Source of the DNA: Lotus japonicus
Taxonomy: Eukaryota > Streptophyta > Magnoliopsida > Fabales > Fabaceae
Length of the DNA stretch: 64,000 nt
Assembly (NCBI RefSeq): GCF_012489685.1
Contig: NC_080041.1
Coordinates: 32,849,780 to 32,913,779, forward strand
Direction: 5' to 3'
Both the position numbers and the translations under genes were made by a program. This document shows, piece after piece, positions 1-11,280 of the stretch (position 1 is the stretch's first letter; every line of letters starts with the position of its first letter). A model generated the notes under the pieces. That model was not told the DNA's origin, searched no databases, and saw nothing but the letters and a program-made list of their open reading frames with translations.

Positions 1-38
1 GTATCAGTTTTCAAAATAAGAAAATAAAAATACTATAC

Positions 39-725
39 CTTATGATCACTAGACAAATCCACAGCTTCACCTCCTCTGCCTAACACCGCTCTACAATCAC
101 CGCAATTAGCGATGACAACCTCCGCCGCTGCAACAACGGCGACAACCGCCGTGGAACCCACCGTCCTCAACGCCGCATTACCCGCCACCTCACCGTCCAT
201 ATTACGAAAACACCCTTCCATCACTTCCTCCCAGTCCACCTCCTCCACCCCATTCCCGCACCTCTCAACCTCCTCCGCCACAAGCCGATACAGCCGCTCC
301 CGGCACGCCTCCGCCACCTGAGCTCCGCCGTGACCGTCAAAAACAGCGAAGTAGTCGCACTTCGTCACGCACCCTGTCTCCACGCTCACCGCGTCCTCCA
401 TCTCCTTCCTGCTCCCCACCACCGAAACCGAACCGTACGGCAAAACGCCGTCGTCTCGCTTCCGCTCCCGATCCTCCTCCGATGATGATGACGACGAAGA
501 GTTCGCCAGGGACAGTGATATCTGCACAGACTCATGAATCTCCCTCCGCTCCTTCCCCGACGGAGGAAAATCTCCGTCGCCGGCGTTGATCTTCGCCTGG
601 CAGCTGTACTTCATTCGCCGAATTTTCAGCCTCCTCCGGTGAGCATTCTTCAACCCCGTCACGGTCTCCTCAGAGGTCACTCGCCGGAGAGAGGATTCCG
701 ACGGGTGTCGTTTTGGGTTCTTCAT
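39..725 (-). CDS. Clade A protein phosphatase 2C, first coding exon (partial gene)
   Basis: Encodes the N-terminal 229 residues of a PP2C-type Ser/Thr phosphatase. The gene continues past the left edge: the exon ends after a Lys codon at 39 and is followed by a GT donor at 38. Visible PP2C motifs are EMEDAV (about residues 108-113), YFAVFDGHGG (metal-binding Asp near 130) and GSTAVVAVV...ANCGDCRAVL. A basic stretch RRRLKIRRMK (about 31-40) and a Ser/Glu-rich linker precede the catalytic domain, as in clade A phosphatases, the negative regulators of ABA signalling that inhibit SnRK2 kinases. The start at 725 is preferred because the open frame upstream to 809 has only a TTG, and MKNPKRHPSE is a plausible N-terminus. 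It looks closest to the HAI/SAG113-like group, but subgroup placement is inference. Confidence 0.85.
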
Positions 726-812
726 TGTCGTTTTTGCATGTAATGTTGTAACAAACGAAAGCACGAAACAGAAGAACAAGAAGAAGAAGAACGAAATGTA
801 AAATGACAATGA

Positions 813-820
813 AAAATATA
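813..820 (-). promoter_or_regulatory. Candidate TATA box of the PP2C gene
   Basis: Minus-strand TATATTTT lies 88 bp upstream of the ATG at 725. This is a suitable distance for a short 5' UTR. No experimental support is visible. Confidence 0.35.
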
Positions 821-984
821 CGCAGTGGTGGAAAAACGGCGGTAGTGGAAGGGAGCAAATTTAAAGTGACTGATTGCGAGATCTGAGAGACATTGAATCT
901 GTGCCGTTGATTGAGAAAAGAGGGTTGGAAAGAGGGTAACAGGTGGAATGTTAATGACCAGTGAATTGGATTTTTGTGAAGGAG

Positions 985-1325
985 ACGTGGACGGTTCAGA
1001 TTCAAGGGTCGGGTACGTGGAGGGTCGATGTTTTGGAGAAGCTGATACGATTGTGTAAAAACTAAAAAGGTGTGATAGACTAACCGGTAGGCGGTGGTTG
1101 GTTCAACTGATACATTATCTACTTGATTTCTTCGCCTGGAACAAGTTCTTGGGTTGGAAACCTTATGTATGATGCAGACTTTCGTCGGCCAAAGTTAAAT
1201 TTATTGTGATGTGAATGTTTCCGACTCGACTGGACATATGTGTAATAAAAAAGTGTCGTGGATGTGGGGCCCAGTTGGTGAAAGAGTAGGGGGTCGTAGT
1301 CAGAGTCATAGGTTGGTTTACGTGG
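985..1325 (-). promoter_or_regulatory. ABRE-like ACGT cores upstream of the PP2C
   Basis: Three copies of CCACGT (read on the minus strand) lie at 985-990, 1015-1020 and 1320-1325. A perfect G-box CACGTG occurs farther out at 1869-1874. ACGT-core elements are binding sites of ABF/AREB bZIP factors, and clade A PP2C genes are classically ABA-induced in a feedback loop. Assignment to this promoter is inference from position. Confidence 0.45.
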
Positions 1326-1976
1326 CATGGCAGAAGTTGCTTTCTGCCTTGGTTGGGTTGTGCGAGGTTGGAGGGACAGGTGTCTTTTGTAGGTGGCTTG
1401 CGTCTTCGATTTGGGCCCTTAGGTACAATTGCCCCTTACCCAACCACTGCACAAGACTCACACGCACGCACTTTTTCTTTCTTTCTCCATGCTGGTGTGG
1501 GCCACGGGTCACCCATGCTAATCATGCACCCTTTATAGTTTTTTTTTCTTATTTTGTTCTTCTACTTAGCCAATGTTGTAACCCAATCTCTTTAATAATT
1601 CTTGTTTGTATTAATTTTGTATTATTGAGAATTGAATATTTTACTTTATTTTATTCTTTCAATCATGATTTTTATGGTTATTTATGTAATTTTATGTGAG
1701 GTGAAATACAGTTGTATACTGGTAATGTAGTATGCTTTTTGGCCGAAGCTAGAAGCCTAGAAGGAAATATCTTGGAGCCAAGCTGCGGTTTTCTCCTTCC
1801 GGTGCTGAGTTTCCATCGAAAAGACATACGGAACTGGCAATTAGTTACTTTTTCCATTTGGACATCAACACGTGTAGCGAAATTTCGTACATTGTCTACC
1901 CAACATGAATACATGATACTAATCATTTTTTTTTAGAAAGCTGAAGGAATTTCCAAGAAAAAAGATTACAAGATAC

Positions 1977-2359
1977 CTGTGTTGCACGGGTACGGGTACG
2001 GTATTAGGTACGCGCTACGCGATTTTTGAAAAACAGGGGTGCGAGTACGTTAGATATATGTATATTTTTTTAAATATAATCTATAATAAAATATATATAA
2101 TATTTAAATATAAATAAATTATGCAAAAAAAGGCAAAACGTCGTCGTTTTGAGCTAGGAAAAAAAATATAAAGGCCAAAACGACGTCGTTTTGAACTAGG
2201 AAAAAAAAATGAAAAAAAGGCAAAACGTCGTCATTTTGAGCCCAGAAACCTTTTTTTTTTGGAACGGGTACGTACCGGGTACGTACCCACAGCGTATGCG
2301 TACCGGGTACGTACCCGGCACGGGTACGCGGCCAAAACAGTCGTACCCATGCAACAGAG
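1977..2359. mobile_element. hAT-type MITE with 8-bp target duplication
   Basis: The ends form terminal inverted repeats: CTGTGTTGCACGGGTACG on the left and CTCTGTTGCATGGGTACG (reverse complement of the right end), 16 of 18 identical. Both sides are flanked by CAAGATAC (1969-1976 and 2360-2367), an 8-bp duplication as made by hAT transposases. The element is 383 bp and non-coding. Its subterminal regions are rich in GGGTACG/CGTACCC palindromic units, and its middle holds a triplicated motif. Confidence 0.85.
2124..2243. repeat. Triplicated motif with ACGT palindrome inside the hAT MITE
   Basis: Three diverged copies of an A-rich unit of about 50 bp, each containing GGC(C)AAAACG-CGTC-TTTTGA, start near 2124, 2165 and 2212. 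The middle copy contains the perfect 16-bp palindrome AAAACGACGTCGTTTT (2177-2192). Confidence 0.7.
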
Positions 2360-2724
2360 CAAGATACTGATCATTTTTATATGCTTCACTATTGCTTATC
2401 ATATCAAGTTTTACACAAAGGCGATGGAGTGTTATTATAACAAGAATTTATGGCTTTCGAGTTTCGATCATTGTTGGTGACTTGGTATATTAAAGATTTT
2501 CAAAAGATAGTTCAAGTGGTAAGAGTTATGAGACATATGAGGAGATTTAAAGATCAATTTCTAGAGGGTGCATTTTATCTTTCTAATATACAAAAAAAAT
2601 TGTTGGTATATTAAATACTCATATTTAATTTTGTTAAAGATTGAATTTGGAAGAAGCTGAACGGGTTCAATAGTAGAAAGATAAGACTCTTTCAATGGTA
2701 GGTTGAGAGGTTTTGGCAAAGGGG

Positions 2725-2954
2725 TGGCACAAATATTCCATCTTACATTATGTCATGATTGTGTTACATGATTATCCTAATTTGTTCTGAGATTTAAGGC
2801 ATTATTAAAAGATTTTATTGGTGTGGTAATTTACGAGGAGGAACATCCAATGGCTAAAATGGAACAACTTATGTCGTCTAAGAATGATTTTGGTATAGCC
2901 TTATGTGATCTGAAAGCGCTCAATCAGGCTCTTGTGGAGAAGAATTGGTGGTGA
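2725..2954 (+). pseudogene. LINE (non-LTR retrotransposon) reverse-transcriptase relic
   Basis: Conceptual translation across stops gives IPSYIMS, then GIIKRFYWCGN, then HIQWLKWNNLC, and in a shifted frame FGIALCDLKALNQAL. These match the order of conserved blocks at the end of plant LINE ORF2 reverse transcriptase (IPTYVMS, IISRFWWGG, WxxWxxLC, GLGIRDLKAFNQALL). Several stops and at least one frameshift make it non-functional. It is cut on the right by the retrotransposon inserted at 2987, so it is older than that element. Confidence 0.7.
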
Positions 2955-2986
2955 ATCATATTAGTTCTAAATTAACCTTTGCCTAT

Positions 2987-3508
2987 TGTTCCGGGAACCC
3001 TGGCCAAGGACGGTCCTGAACCCCACAGAACGTCCCTGTCGAGGGATGGTTTAGGGAGCTTGGGAGCACCCTGCTTATGGGCCCTACCACCAAGGGTAAG
3101 GACGAGACCTAGGGCCCACCGAATAGGGGTTGACCTAGGCCAACCACCCTAGGGGGTAGGTTGGCTGGCACAGATCCGTAGGGGCCCCCAAACCGTTGGA
3201 TCACTGTTCCTCTGCAGGTACCGTAGGTAATCTAACGGCGGGCTGTGCCCTGCGTACGAGCCATGCATGACGTTGCATGGCTCCAACCCTAATTCCACCT
3301 CCCCTATATAAGGGGAACACCTTTTCTATTGAAAGGTAACGTATTCTCTCCATACTCACCATACTCACTACTTCCCTTACTGACTTTAGCATCGAAGTGT
3401 CTTGCAGGAGCCCCTCCCGGGACTTAACCAGCTCAGGAACCCTTCCGCGCGTCCAGATCCTCCCTCCCCTACCCCTTGTCAACGGGTAGCTTGATCACCC
3501 CCTGATCA
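2987..3508 (+). repeat. 5' LTR of element 1
   Basis: Starts TGTTCCGGG and ends CCTGATCA, with a TATA box TATATAAG near 3305. Compared with the 3' LTR it shows 12 substitutions, all transitions, plus one 18-bp deletion after 3013 between short GACGG repeats. Divergence is about 2.3% by eye. Confidence 0.93.
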
Positions 3509-3510
3509 AT

Positions 3511-3528
3511 TGGCGCCGTCTGTGGGGA
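3511..3528 (+). other. Candidate primer-binding site of element 1
   Basis: TGGCGCCGTCTGTGGGGA begins two bases after the 5' LTR. It resembles the TGGCGCC-type sites of plant Tat/Athila elements, which pair with the 3' end of a tRNA. The exact tRNA was not determined. Confidence 0.6.
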
Positions 3529-3587
3529 TTTGGTAAAACTCTTCCCAACACCGCGTGCCGTCACCTCCAGTCACCCGCTAGCAAACT

Positions 3588-6500
3588 ATGGTGGAAACAC
3601 ATCAAACTTCGCGTCATTCTATACCAACTCTTGAAGGCCGTGTGGAGACCATCAACGATTCAAAAGATCGCAGAACTCCTCCTCCTCAACCCCAACACCC
3701 GCCTCCACCAACTCCTCAACCTCAACCCCGTCACTCGCCAGAGCCCGCGACCATTACCCCGCATGCGGCCCACGAGGCTCTCTGCCGCTTGGAGGCATGC
3801 ATCCGGGCTATGGAAGAAGACAACGGGGCAGGAAGGGAGCAGGCCCACAGCGTCAGGATCCGAGATGCCCAGGAGGAGATTCGCATGCTCCGAGCACGTC
3901 TATGACAGCTTGAAGAGCAGGAGACTCGCTCGCACCCTCAACCCGCGTTTTCCCAGGAAGGGGAGACGAGCGGGGGCCCGAACCGGACCCCCTACTACCA
4001 GGAGGAGTGTCGCCGAGCGCCCACGGCAGAGAGGGTGGCTAGCCATACACCTCGGAGACACCACTCTCCCCGGCGAAGCCCTTCCAGGCGAAGGAGCCCT
4101 TCCCCGACTCGGGATAGGACTCACAACCGACCCAGGTCCAACAACGCGCTTGTCGCCTATCCAACGCCGATTGGAGGTCCTCTATCCCCTGAAGTTATGG
4201 CTTTTCCTTTCCCCCAGGGGTGGGCACGACCCAAAGTGAAACTCTACGAGGGAGACACCGACCCGCAGGAGCACGTGAACTTCTTCGTAGGTGCGATGCA
4301 GTATGCCGGAGCCAGCGACCCCTTGTAATGCCAATGCTTCCCCATGAGCCTCGGAAAAGGACCCATGAACTGGTTTCAGAACTTACCGAGCAACTCCCTG
4401 CACGACTGGAACGGGGTCGTGTCCTGCTTTTTATCCCAGTACTCCTCGGTCCGCAGTATACCTAAGACCGCGCAAACCTTGGCTTTGGTTAAGCAGAAAG
4501 AGAAAGAGTCTCTGAAGGCATTTCTCAATCGGTTCAACAAAGAGGCTGGTGATATCACCGGTCTCCTCCCCGACACTAGGTTGGTCCTAGCTACCGCAGC
4601 TCTAGCTCCAGGACCTTTCCTGACCTCGCTGGATGGCAAACCGGCCAACACTCTAGAAGAATTTCTAGCCCGGGCAGAGAAATTCATAAACATGTAAGAC
4701 GCCGCGACCCTAAGAGTCGCGAGTCAGACACTCGCGATCAAAGGACTGCAGAAGATGAAAGAGCATAAAGATCAGCCTTCGACCCGGGAGTCCCGACGGA
4801 AGGGTCAGGACGAACGGAAGCTGAAGCGGAAGAAGTATGATAGTTATACCCCACTGAACTCCTCCCTCTCGCGTATCCTGAGGGAGAAGGCCTCCACCGA
4901 CCTCAGGGACCGCCCCCCTCCACTTCTGACGAGAGGGGACAAGCTGGATTCTAAGAGATTCTGTGAATTCCACGACAGCCCGAGCAACAACACGGACGAG
5001 TGCCTGAACCTCAAGGACAAGGTGGAGGAACTGATCAGAGCAGGCAGGTTGTCCAGGTATGTAGCTCTGTCGTCGGGTGCCCTCCCGCGCCCGCGCTCGC
5101 CACCCCCGAGGCGGACACCAACCCATCAAAGGCACCGTGCCCGAACTCATCCCAAGCGTCGATCGGCTGATCGTCAAGACAGGACACCACCACGTCGCCG
5201 GAGCCCCGAACGCCGCGGACGAAGCCGAGAACGTAGAAGAAGCCCCGACCGACACGGCCGGGATGAAGTTCGAAGACATCATAGGAGCAACCTAGTCAGC
5301 GTTGGTTCGATAGCCAGAGGATGGGCCGCAGGCGGGCCCACTAATAACAGTTGGAAAAGGAGTATCCGCGTCATCATGTCCGCTGCCGGAAGGCCCCGTC
5401 CAGGGTCCCTCCACCCCCCAAGGCAGAAGGTGACCATCACCTTCGCGGAAGACGATTACAGCGAGGACACCGGCGAGGAAGATGATCCCATCGTCATTGA
5501 AGCCCTGATCGGCAATGGTAAGATTCAAAGGACGCTCATCGATACAGGTAGTTCCGCTGACATTATGTTTTATGACGCTTATAAAAGCTTAGGGCTATCG
5601 GTGAAGGACCTGCTCCCCTACGACCATGATTTGATCGGGTTCACGGGGGACAGAGTCCTACCCTTAGGATATTTTGATACTTTCCTTTCCCTGGGGGATC
5701 ATAGGATTTGCAGGACTATAAAAGCTCGCTTTCTGGTGGTGGAATGTCCAACGGCGTACAACGCCATCCTTGGCAGGCCAAGCCTCAACACCTTCAGGGC
5801 GATCATATCCACCCACCACCTGATGCTTAAGTACCCCTGGGCGGGAAGGGCAGTACCAGTACGCGGCGATCTCGAAATGGCAAGGAGCTGCTACAACTCC
5901 AGCTGCAGGCTGGCCAGAGAAGAAAGGAAGAGAAAGAAGTCCAAAGCCCACGACCAGCACGACAACTTCCACGTTCAGCACACTAGTTTTATGACCGACC
6001 TCGACCCCCGAGTGGACCAGTCTAGGGACGATCAGCGCCTCAAACCCGACGGGGAGTCCCGCCCTATCCAAGTCGGTCCCCTTCCGGAGAATACCACCAA
6101 CATAGCTCGTGGCCTCCCCCGAGATCTCTCCAAACGGATGGAAAAGTTACTGCTTTCCAATGGGAAGCTGTTTGCTTGGTCGTCGGCAGATATGCCCGGC
6201 ATCGACCCCGCATTCTGCAGCCACAAGCTGTCCGTCGACCGGAAGTTTAAACCAGTTGCTCAAAAGAAAAGGCAAATGAGCGCCGAGAAGCAACAAGTTA
6301 TCCAGCAACAGACCACAGAGTTGCTTCAGGCCGGGATCATTCGGGAGGTCAAGTACACTACTTGGCTCTCCAATGTGGTCTTGGTCAAGAAAACAAACGG
6401 GAAGTGGCGCATGTGCGTCGACTACACCGATCTCAACAAGGCATGCCCTAAGGACCCTTTCCCCCTACCGAGCATTGATGCACTTGTAGACAACTCCTCC

Positions 6501-7379
6501 GGGTACGAATACCTCTCTCTTATGGATGCCTATTCAGGCTACAACCAAATCCCCATGCATAGGGACGACGAGGAGAAAACTGCTTTCATCACCGATCGGG
6601 GCACTTACTGCTACACTATGCTGCCTTTCGGCCTCAAGAACGCAGTGGCAACCTACCAAAGGATGATGACCTGGATCTTCGGGGACTTGATGGGAAAATC
6701 GGTAGAGGTCTATATAGATGATATCATAGTGAAGACCCCGAAGGGAGGAGATCACGCAGCCGACCTTGCAGTCGTCTTCGAGCAGTTAAAGAAGCACAAC
6801 ATGCGCCTCAACCCCGACAAGTGTACTTTTGGCGTTCGAAGCGGGAAATTTCTGGGATATATGCTGACCAACCGTGGAATCGAATTGAACCCCGACAATT
6901 GTCAAGCGATCATGAATATGAAGAGCCCACGCACCGTCAAAGAAGTCCAACAGTTAGCTGGTCGCATGGCCGCGATCGGCCGCTTTTTGCGAAAGGCCGC
7001 TCTCCGGGCAATACCTCTTTACACACTCCTAAAGAAGGGAGCAACTTTTGAATGGTCGGAGTAGGCCGACACGACATTCACCCAACTGAAGGAGACGTTG
7101 TACCTATACTTGGCAGTACGGGAAAAGGCAGTAAGTTCCGTTCTGATCAGAGAAGAGGAGGGAGTCCAACTACCTGTCTATTTTGTCAGCTGTTCATTGA
7201 AAGGTGCGGAGCTCAGGTATAAGATGCTGGAGAAAGTAGCGCTGACCTTACTGACCACGGCTCGGCGGCTGCGGAGGTACTTTCAGACCCTAGTCAGTCC
7301 TTGGCCTTTCACCAGTGGGGCATGGATCTATTGGGCCCGTTTGACACAGCCCCCGGTCAGCTCAAGTACTTGGTGGTAG
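3588..7379 (+). pseudogene. Element 1 gag-protease-RT, one frame with four stops
   Basis: A single frame runs from the ATG at 3588 and is interrupted by stops at 3903, 4326, 4695 and 7062. Without those stops it would encode a Gag with Pro/Arg-rich stretches, the capsid-like block (GWARPKVKLYEGDTDPQEH), a short Cys/His motif (CEFHDSPSNNTDEC) and an Arg/Ser-rich tail. These are followed by an aspartic protease (LIDTGSSAD near 5535) and a reverse transcriptase with motif A SLMDAYSGYNQ (near 6515) and YIDD (6711-6722). After the last stop a shortened RNase H region (VSSVLIREEEG ... ARRLRRYFQ) continues in the same frame to about 7290. The RT core itself is intact. The second RNase H and the integrase zinc-binding region are missing. 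It cannot yield a full polyprotein. Confidence 0.9.
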
Positions 7380-8161
7380 TAGTGGATTACTACACCAAGT
7401 GGATTGAGGCCGAGCCGCTCGCGACAATTACCTCAGCTCAAGTACAACGCTTCTTCTACAAGAACGTCATGAGTAGGTTCGGAGTCCCCGGTGTCCTGGT
7501 CACTGACAACGGGACCCAGTTTACCTCTAAAGGGTTTAGGGATCTCTTGGACGGGCTACACATCAAGCAGCGGTTTACCTCCGTCGAGCACCCCCAGACA
7601 AACGGGCAGGCAGAGTCAGCCAATAGGGTCATCCTCCGAGGCCTCCGGAAAAGGTTAGGGAGGGCCAAAGGCGACTGGGCCGAGCAACTCGACCACGTCC
7701 TGTGGGCATACCGCACTACTCCGCACTCGACTACGGGGGAGAGCCCGTACCGCCTCACCTTTGGCACAGAAGCAGTGATTCCGGCCAAAATAGGGGAACC
7801 GAGCGCTCGAACGGCTGGATTCGACCCCGACCAAAACGACCAACTCATAGAGGAGGACCTTGATCTCCTGGCTGAAAGAAGAGCAGTCGCCAACTGCAGA
7901 GAGCTAATCGCAAAGCAACTTGCGGCTGTTCGCTACAACAAGAAAGTAGTTCTCCGCTCCTTTGCCACGGGGGACTTGGTCCTCCGGAATGCCAGCATCG
8001 GAGCACGATCGACCGAACGCGGAAAGCTAGCAGCCAACTGGGAAGGCCCTTATAGGGTGACCGAAGCAACCGGCACGGGAGCATACAAGCTGGAAACTCT
8101 AGCAGGAAAAGAGATCCCCCGTACCTGGAATGCAACCAATCTGAGAAGATACTACAGCTAA
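7301..8161 (+). pseudogene. Element 1 integrase, N-terminally truncated
   Basis: Encodes the catalytic core and C-terminus of a Ty3/gypsy integrase: GMDLLGPF (first Asp), VTDNGTQFTS (second Asp), HPQTNGQAESAN (catalytic Glu), and a C-terminal GPYRV block typical of GPY/F-containing integrases, ending LRRYYS. The HHCC zinc-binding domain is absent because a deletion joins the RNase H region directly to the core near 7290-7301. This frame is also offset from the upstream pol frame. The integrase core looks well preserved but is not expressible as part of a normal polyprotein. Confidence 0.9.
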
Positions 8162-8366
8162 GGCACTACCGACCCGGCACCCACTATTTGTCTTTACGTT
8201 TTCCTTTAACTTAGTCCTTTTTAATCAAGGGTACACACCCATCTCGTCCAAGTTTGTACACGGCTAGAACCGCGAACTCTAAGCGCAGAAATGAAGTAGT
8301 TTTTTTATGTTGAATTCAAGTTATTTGAACCGACAAGACACGCGATCGTATTGACAAGCGGCTAAG
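8162..8366. other. Post-pol spacer without a gene
   Basis: Non-coding sequence between the integrase stop and the tandem repeats. No ORF or recognised signal was seen. Confidence 0.6.
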
Positions 8367-8369
8367 GAA

Positions 8370-8536
8370 TTAAGACCCATAGGGCACCAAGACCCGCCGG
8401 GCACGAAATAATTAAAGACCCTCCGGGCATTAAGACCCATAGGGCGTTAAGACCCATAGGGCACCAAGACCCGCCGGGCACGAAATAATTAAAGACCTAT
8501 AGGGCACCGAGACCCACCGGGCACAGAATAATTAAG
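8370..8536. repeat. Tandem repeat in the post-pol spacer of element 1
   Basis: Repeated AAGACCCATAGGGC and CAAGACCCGCCGGGCACG units form a compound array with a long period of about 77 bp (from 8371 and 8448) and a shorter internal period of about 17 bp. Tandem arrays between pol and the 3' LTR are typical of large Tat-lineage elements. Confidence 0.8.
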
Positions 8537-8732
8537 GTCCCTCCGTTCGGGTAAACCGAGTAAAGAAGTAAGAACGCGACACTAAATTAAAAAAAAAAAG
8601 TTCTTACAAGCACAGGACGAAAAATAGGAACAACAAGTCTTTACAAACACGATGCGATAATTGAAAACAACAAGTTTATACAAGCACTGGAAAATGACTA
8701 AATAAGTTCAAACTATAATTAAAAGCAGAATC

Positions 8733-10866
8733 TCAAGGGGCTTGCTCGTCCGGGAAAGTTGGAGTAAACCTCTTCTGATCGTCCAACGTGCCAATCTTTC
8801 CCCCCAGTACAACCTTCCTATAATGAAGAGAGCCCACGTCCAGCCCCGGATGGACCACCTCAAGCTGGGCCAGAGCATTGTCGAAGGAGGACTTGTGTAT
8901 CTCCTTAAGATTCGACCTCAACTTTTTTCTCTCGGCCCCCAGATCGGCAACCTTCTTCTTGAGCTTAGCGTTCCTCGCTTTCAGGTCCTCCATCTCCTTG
9001 AGTTCTCCCTCACGAGCAGCCTTCGCGTCTTTCAGTTCCTGTTCAGCTTTCTCGGCTCGGGCACGCAGCCAGTCATTATCCTTCTCGCTCAGCTCCAGCT
9101 TTTCCGCAAACTGCCTGGCCTTAGCCGTCACATCATGCACTTCCCCTTGCAGTTTCACCTTGGCAGCAGTCAGCTCTTGAACCTCCTTCTTGGAACCGGC
9201 CAGCTCCTTCTCCACCTTAGCGGTCTTACCCTCGGCTTCACTCGCCCGCTCCTTGGCCTCTTCCACGTCGAGCACTACCCCCTGCTGCACATGACGAATG
9301 ACGGAGGCAGTCTGAAGCACTGATTTCAGGGCATAGTTCATGAGGTTGAAAGGTTCCTTCTGGCCCAAGAACGACTGGTCTAGCTCGTTGTACACCAACG
9401 CGTCGACCTGGTCGTTATGCTCTGGAGTGTCCACTGCCTCGCGGCTCCACATAGAAATCAACCTCGGCGGGGGAACTTGAGCGATTGGAGTCGCCCGTTC
9501 GGGGGAGCGACCCTCTCCGCCCGATGAGTGACGCCTCTTCTTACTCTGGCGCTCTGAGCGACCTTCATCCCTCTCAGGGGAACCCTCCTGCTGACGGTTG
9601 GGGCTCACCCGGCCACCCTGGGGCCCCAACCCCTTGTCAGTCGTTTCTTCTTCATGGGCCGAAGCATTCTGACCGTCCCCAACGGAATTGGTCCCGGTTA
9701 CCTGTTGCCCCTGGTCGGCGAGCTCTTCTTCCTCACCTCGAGGAACCCCGCTCTCATGTTCCCCCTCGCTGTCGGTCTCATTCTCGTCAACTGGCACCTG
9801 TAGGGCGGCGATCAAAGCGGTGTTAAGCTCCATCTTAGCACCTACATTAGAGTGACAAGAAGAACGGTTAGTCAAGCAAAGATTACGGGATGGGCACACC
9901 TTTCCTTGGACATAATAATAATAACAATTTACCTCTCGCGCGCAATAGGCACGCGTTCTTCCGAACACTAAAAGTGCAAAGCTCGTAACAACGCAACGGC
10001 CGGATACAAAACTCTTTAGGTGGATTTCCCCTCACTTCCTTCCGTATTGCGGCCACCAAGAGATTCTTGAATGCCAAGTCTACCTCCGACAAGGCCCCGG
10101 CCTCAAAACCGAAGGCACTAAGCTTCACGTCATAGTGCTTAGCATTCCAAGTCAGCGGGAATCGGGAACGACTGGCTCCGCTCGGGGCTCTCTCAAACCA
10201 CCAGTAAGGTGGCTGAGTGGTAGGCGCCACCCGAAAGAATTGGTCTTTGAAATCCCGGTAAGACTCAGTGAACGGGTGGAAAATCTGGAGATCCTTTCCC
10301 GACCTTAGAGTTACAATCCCATACCCACCATGTCCTTGAGTATGGGCCACCTCGAACAGATGAAAAAACAGGGGGATCGACGGTTTCTGACCAAACAGGA
10401 CGCAGGCGACCTCGTAAGCGCGCACGAAGCCCCAAGCGCCGGGATGAAGCTGCGATGGCGCGACCGCCATATGACGAAGGACATCACACTGAAAATCCGT
10501 GAAAGGCATCCTCACCTTCACTTTCTTCATGGTGTAAATGTGCATATACACCCCGAACGGCGGAGTATGGGGCAACCGCTCCAACTTGCTCGGCGAGTAC
10601 GCCATATGACCAGGGCCGACTTGAGTCTGCGACATAAAGCGCTGACTCCAGAAGTAACCCTCATCTTCGTTGGCGTACTCCGACTGGAGACCAAGGATGG
10701 TGCGGCACCATTTATCATACGCGGCCGCATCCCCCTCCAGATGAGGGAATTTATCCCGATCGATCTTCTTGCTCTTGGGCGCCTCTGCCCGGGGCCTAGA
10801 GGCAAAAGCCTCCCTCGGGGCCTCACCCACAGCCTTGCCCTTCTTCTTCTTAGTGGGCCTCTCCAT
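8733..10866 (-). CDS. Element 1 antisense accessory protein (PF04195-like plus coiled coil), two coding exons
   Basis: Minus-strand gene of an LTR retrotransposon. Exon 1 is 10866-9933 and exon 2 is 9841-8733. The 91-bp intron (9932-9842) has GT...AG ends, and joining the exons preserves frame to give 680 residues. The N-terminus is Lys-rich (PTKKKKGKA). Residues about 90-240 resemble the 'putative gypsy type transposon' domain PF04195/Transposase_28 (FGVYMHIYTMKKVKVRMPF, ACVLFGQKPSIPLFFHLFEV). A low-complexity Glu/Gln/Arg segment with KKRR near 412 follows, then a long charged coiled coil at about 495-625. Antisense ORFs of this kind are known in Tat/Retand-type plant elements; their function is not established. 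No inactivating change was seen here, in contrast to pol. Nuclear location is inferred from the basic patches only. Confidence 0.8.
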
Positions 10867-10874
10867 GACGACAC

Positions 10875-11131
10875 CTGCACAAGGGAGAACGCCGTATCAA
10901 CACCTAGCTTGTTTGAATCGGCTCAAAGAAGGACCCACCCGGGGTCCATCTTTGCCCTAGGCAGGACAGCGCAACCGTGCGGCGGCGAAGACCCTCTGAA
11001 AGAATCTTCCCCGCCGCAAAGGGGGGCCACAAGGGGAGTGGAAACTCTCCCAGGGCAAGCCACCCATTTTACTTGAAAGGAAAAAAATAAAAAAAAACTT
11101 AAAAGGAAAAGCAAGAGAGACAAGGACTTAC
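10875..11131 (-). other. 5'-UTR intron of the antisense accessory gene
   Basis: On the minus strand, GTAAGT (11131-11126) is a consensus donor and a pyrimidine-rich ...CCCTTGTGCAG ends at 10875. Only 8 nt remain between the acceptor and the ATG at 10866. The 257-bp intron contains T-rich stretches. Supported by splice consensus only. Confidence 0.55.
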
Positions 11132-11272
11132 GAGGAAAGACAGAAAGAGCTGTGGGACGACCACCGCGTGAAAAGGAGGACCACCGTGAAACGCCGGCAA
11201 CTGGCAGAAAAAAGGGGGAGAGCTTTCGGAGGATTCAGAGACGCAAAGGTGCAAATGAATCCTCCCCCCCCT

Positions 11273-11280
11273 CTTTTATA
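11273..11280 (-). promoter_or_regulatory. TATA box of the antisense accessory gene
   Basis: A canonical TATAAAAG on the minus strand, about 410 bp upstream of the ATG at 10866 and upstream of the predicted 5'-UTR intron. It suggests transcription independent of the LTR. Confidence 0.65.

Noticed and set aside
726..809. Longer PP2C start giving a hydrophobic N-terminus
   Set aside because: The extension begins with TTG and is T-rich leader sequence. The ATG at 725 is the first Met.
1211..1699. 162-codon plus-strand ORF
   Set aside because: It lies in the PP2C upstream region, has biased low-complexity composition and no recognisable domain.
4376..5528. Long minus-strand ORFs (105, 190 and 78 codons) opposite the element 1 gag-pol
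   Set aside because: They are shadows of the GC-rich gag-pol frame, with no motif of their own.
8370..8536. CRISPR-like spacing of repeats
   Set aside because: Units are directly tandem with variable units and no unique spacers, in a plant retrotransposon.
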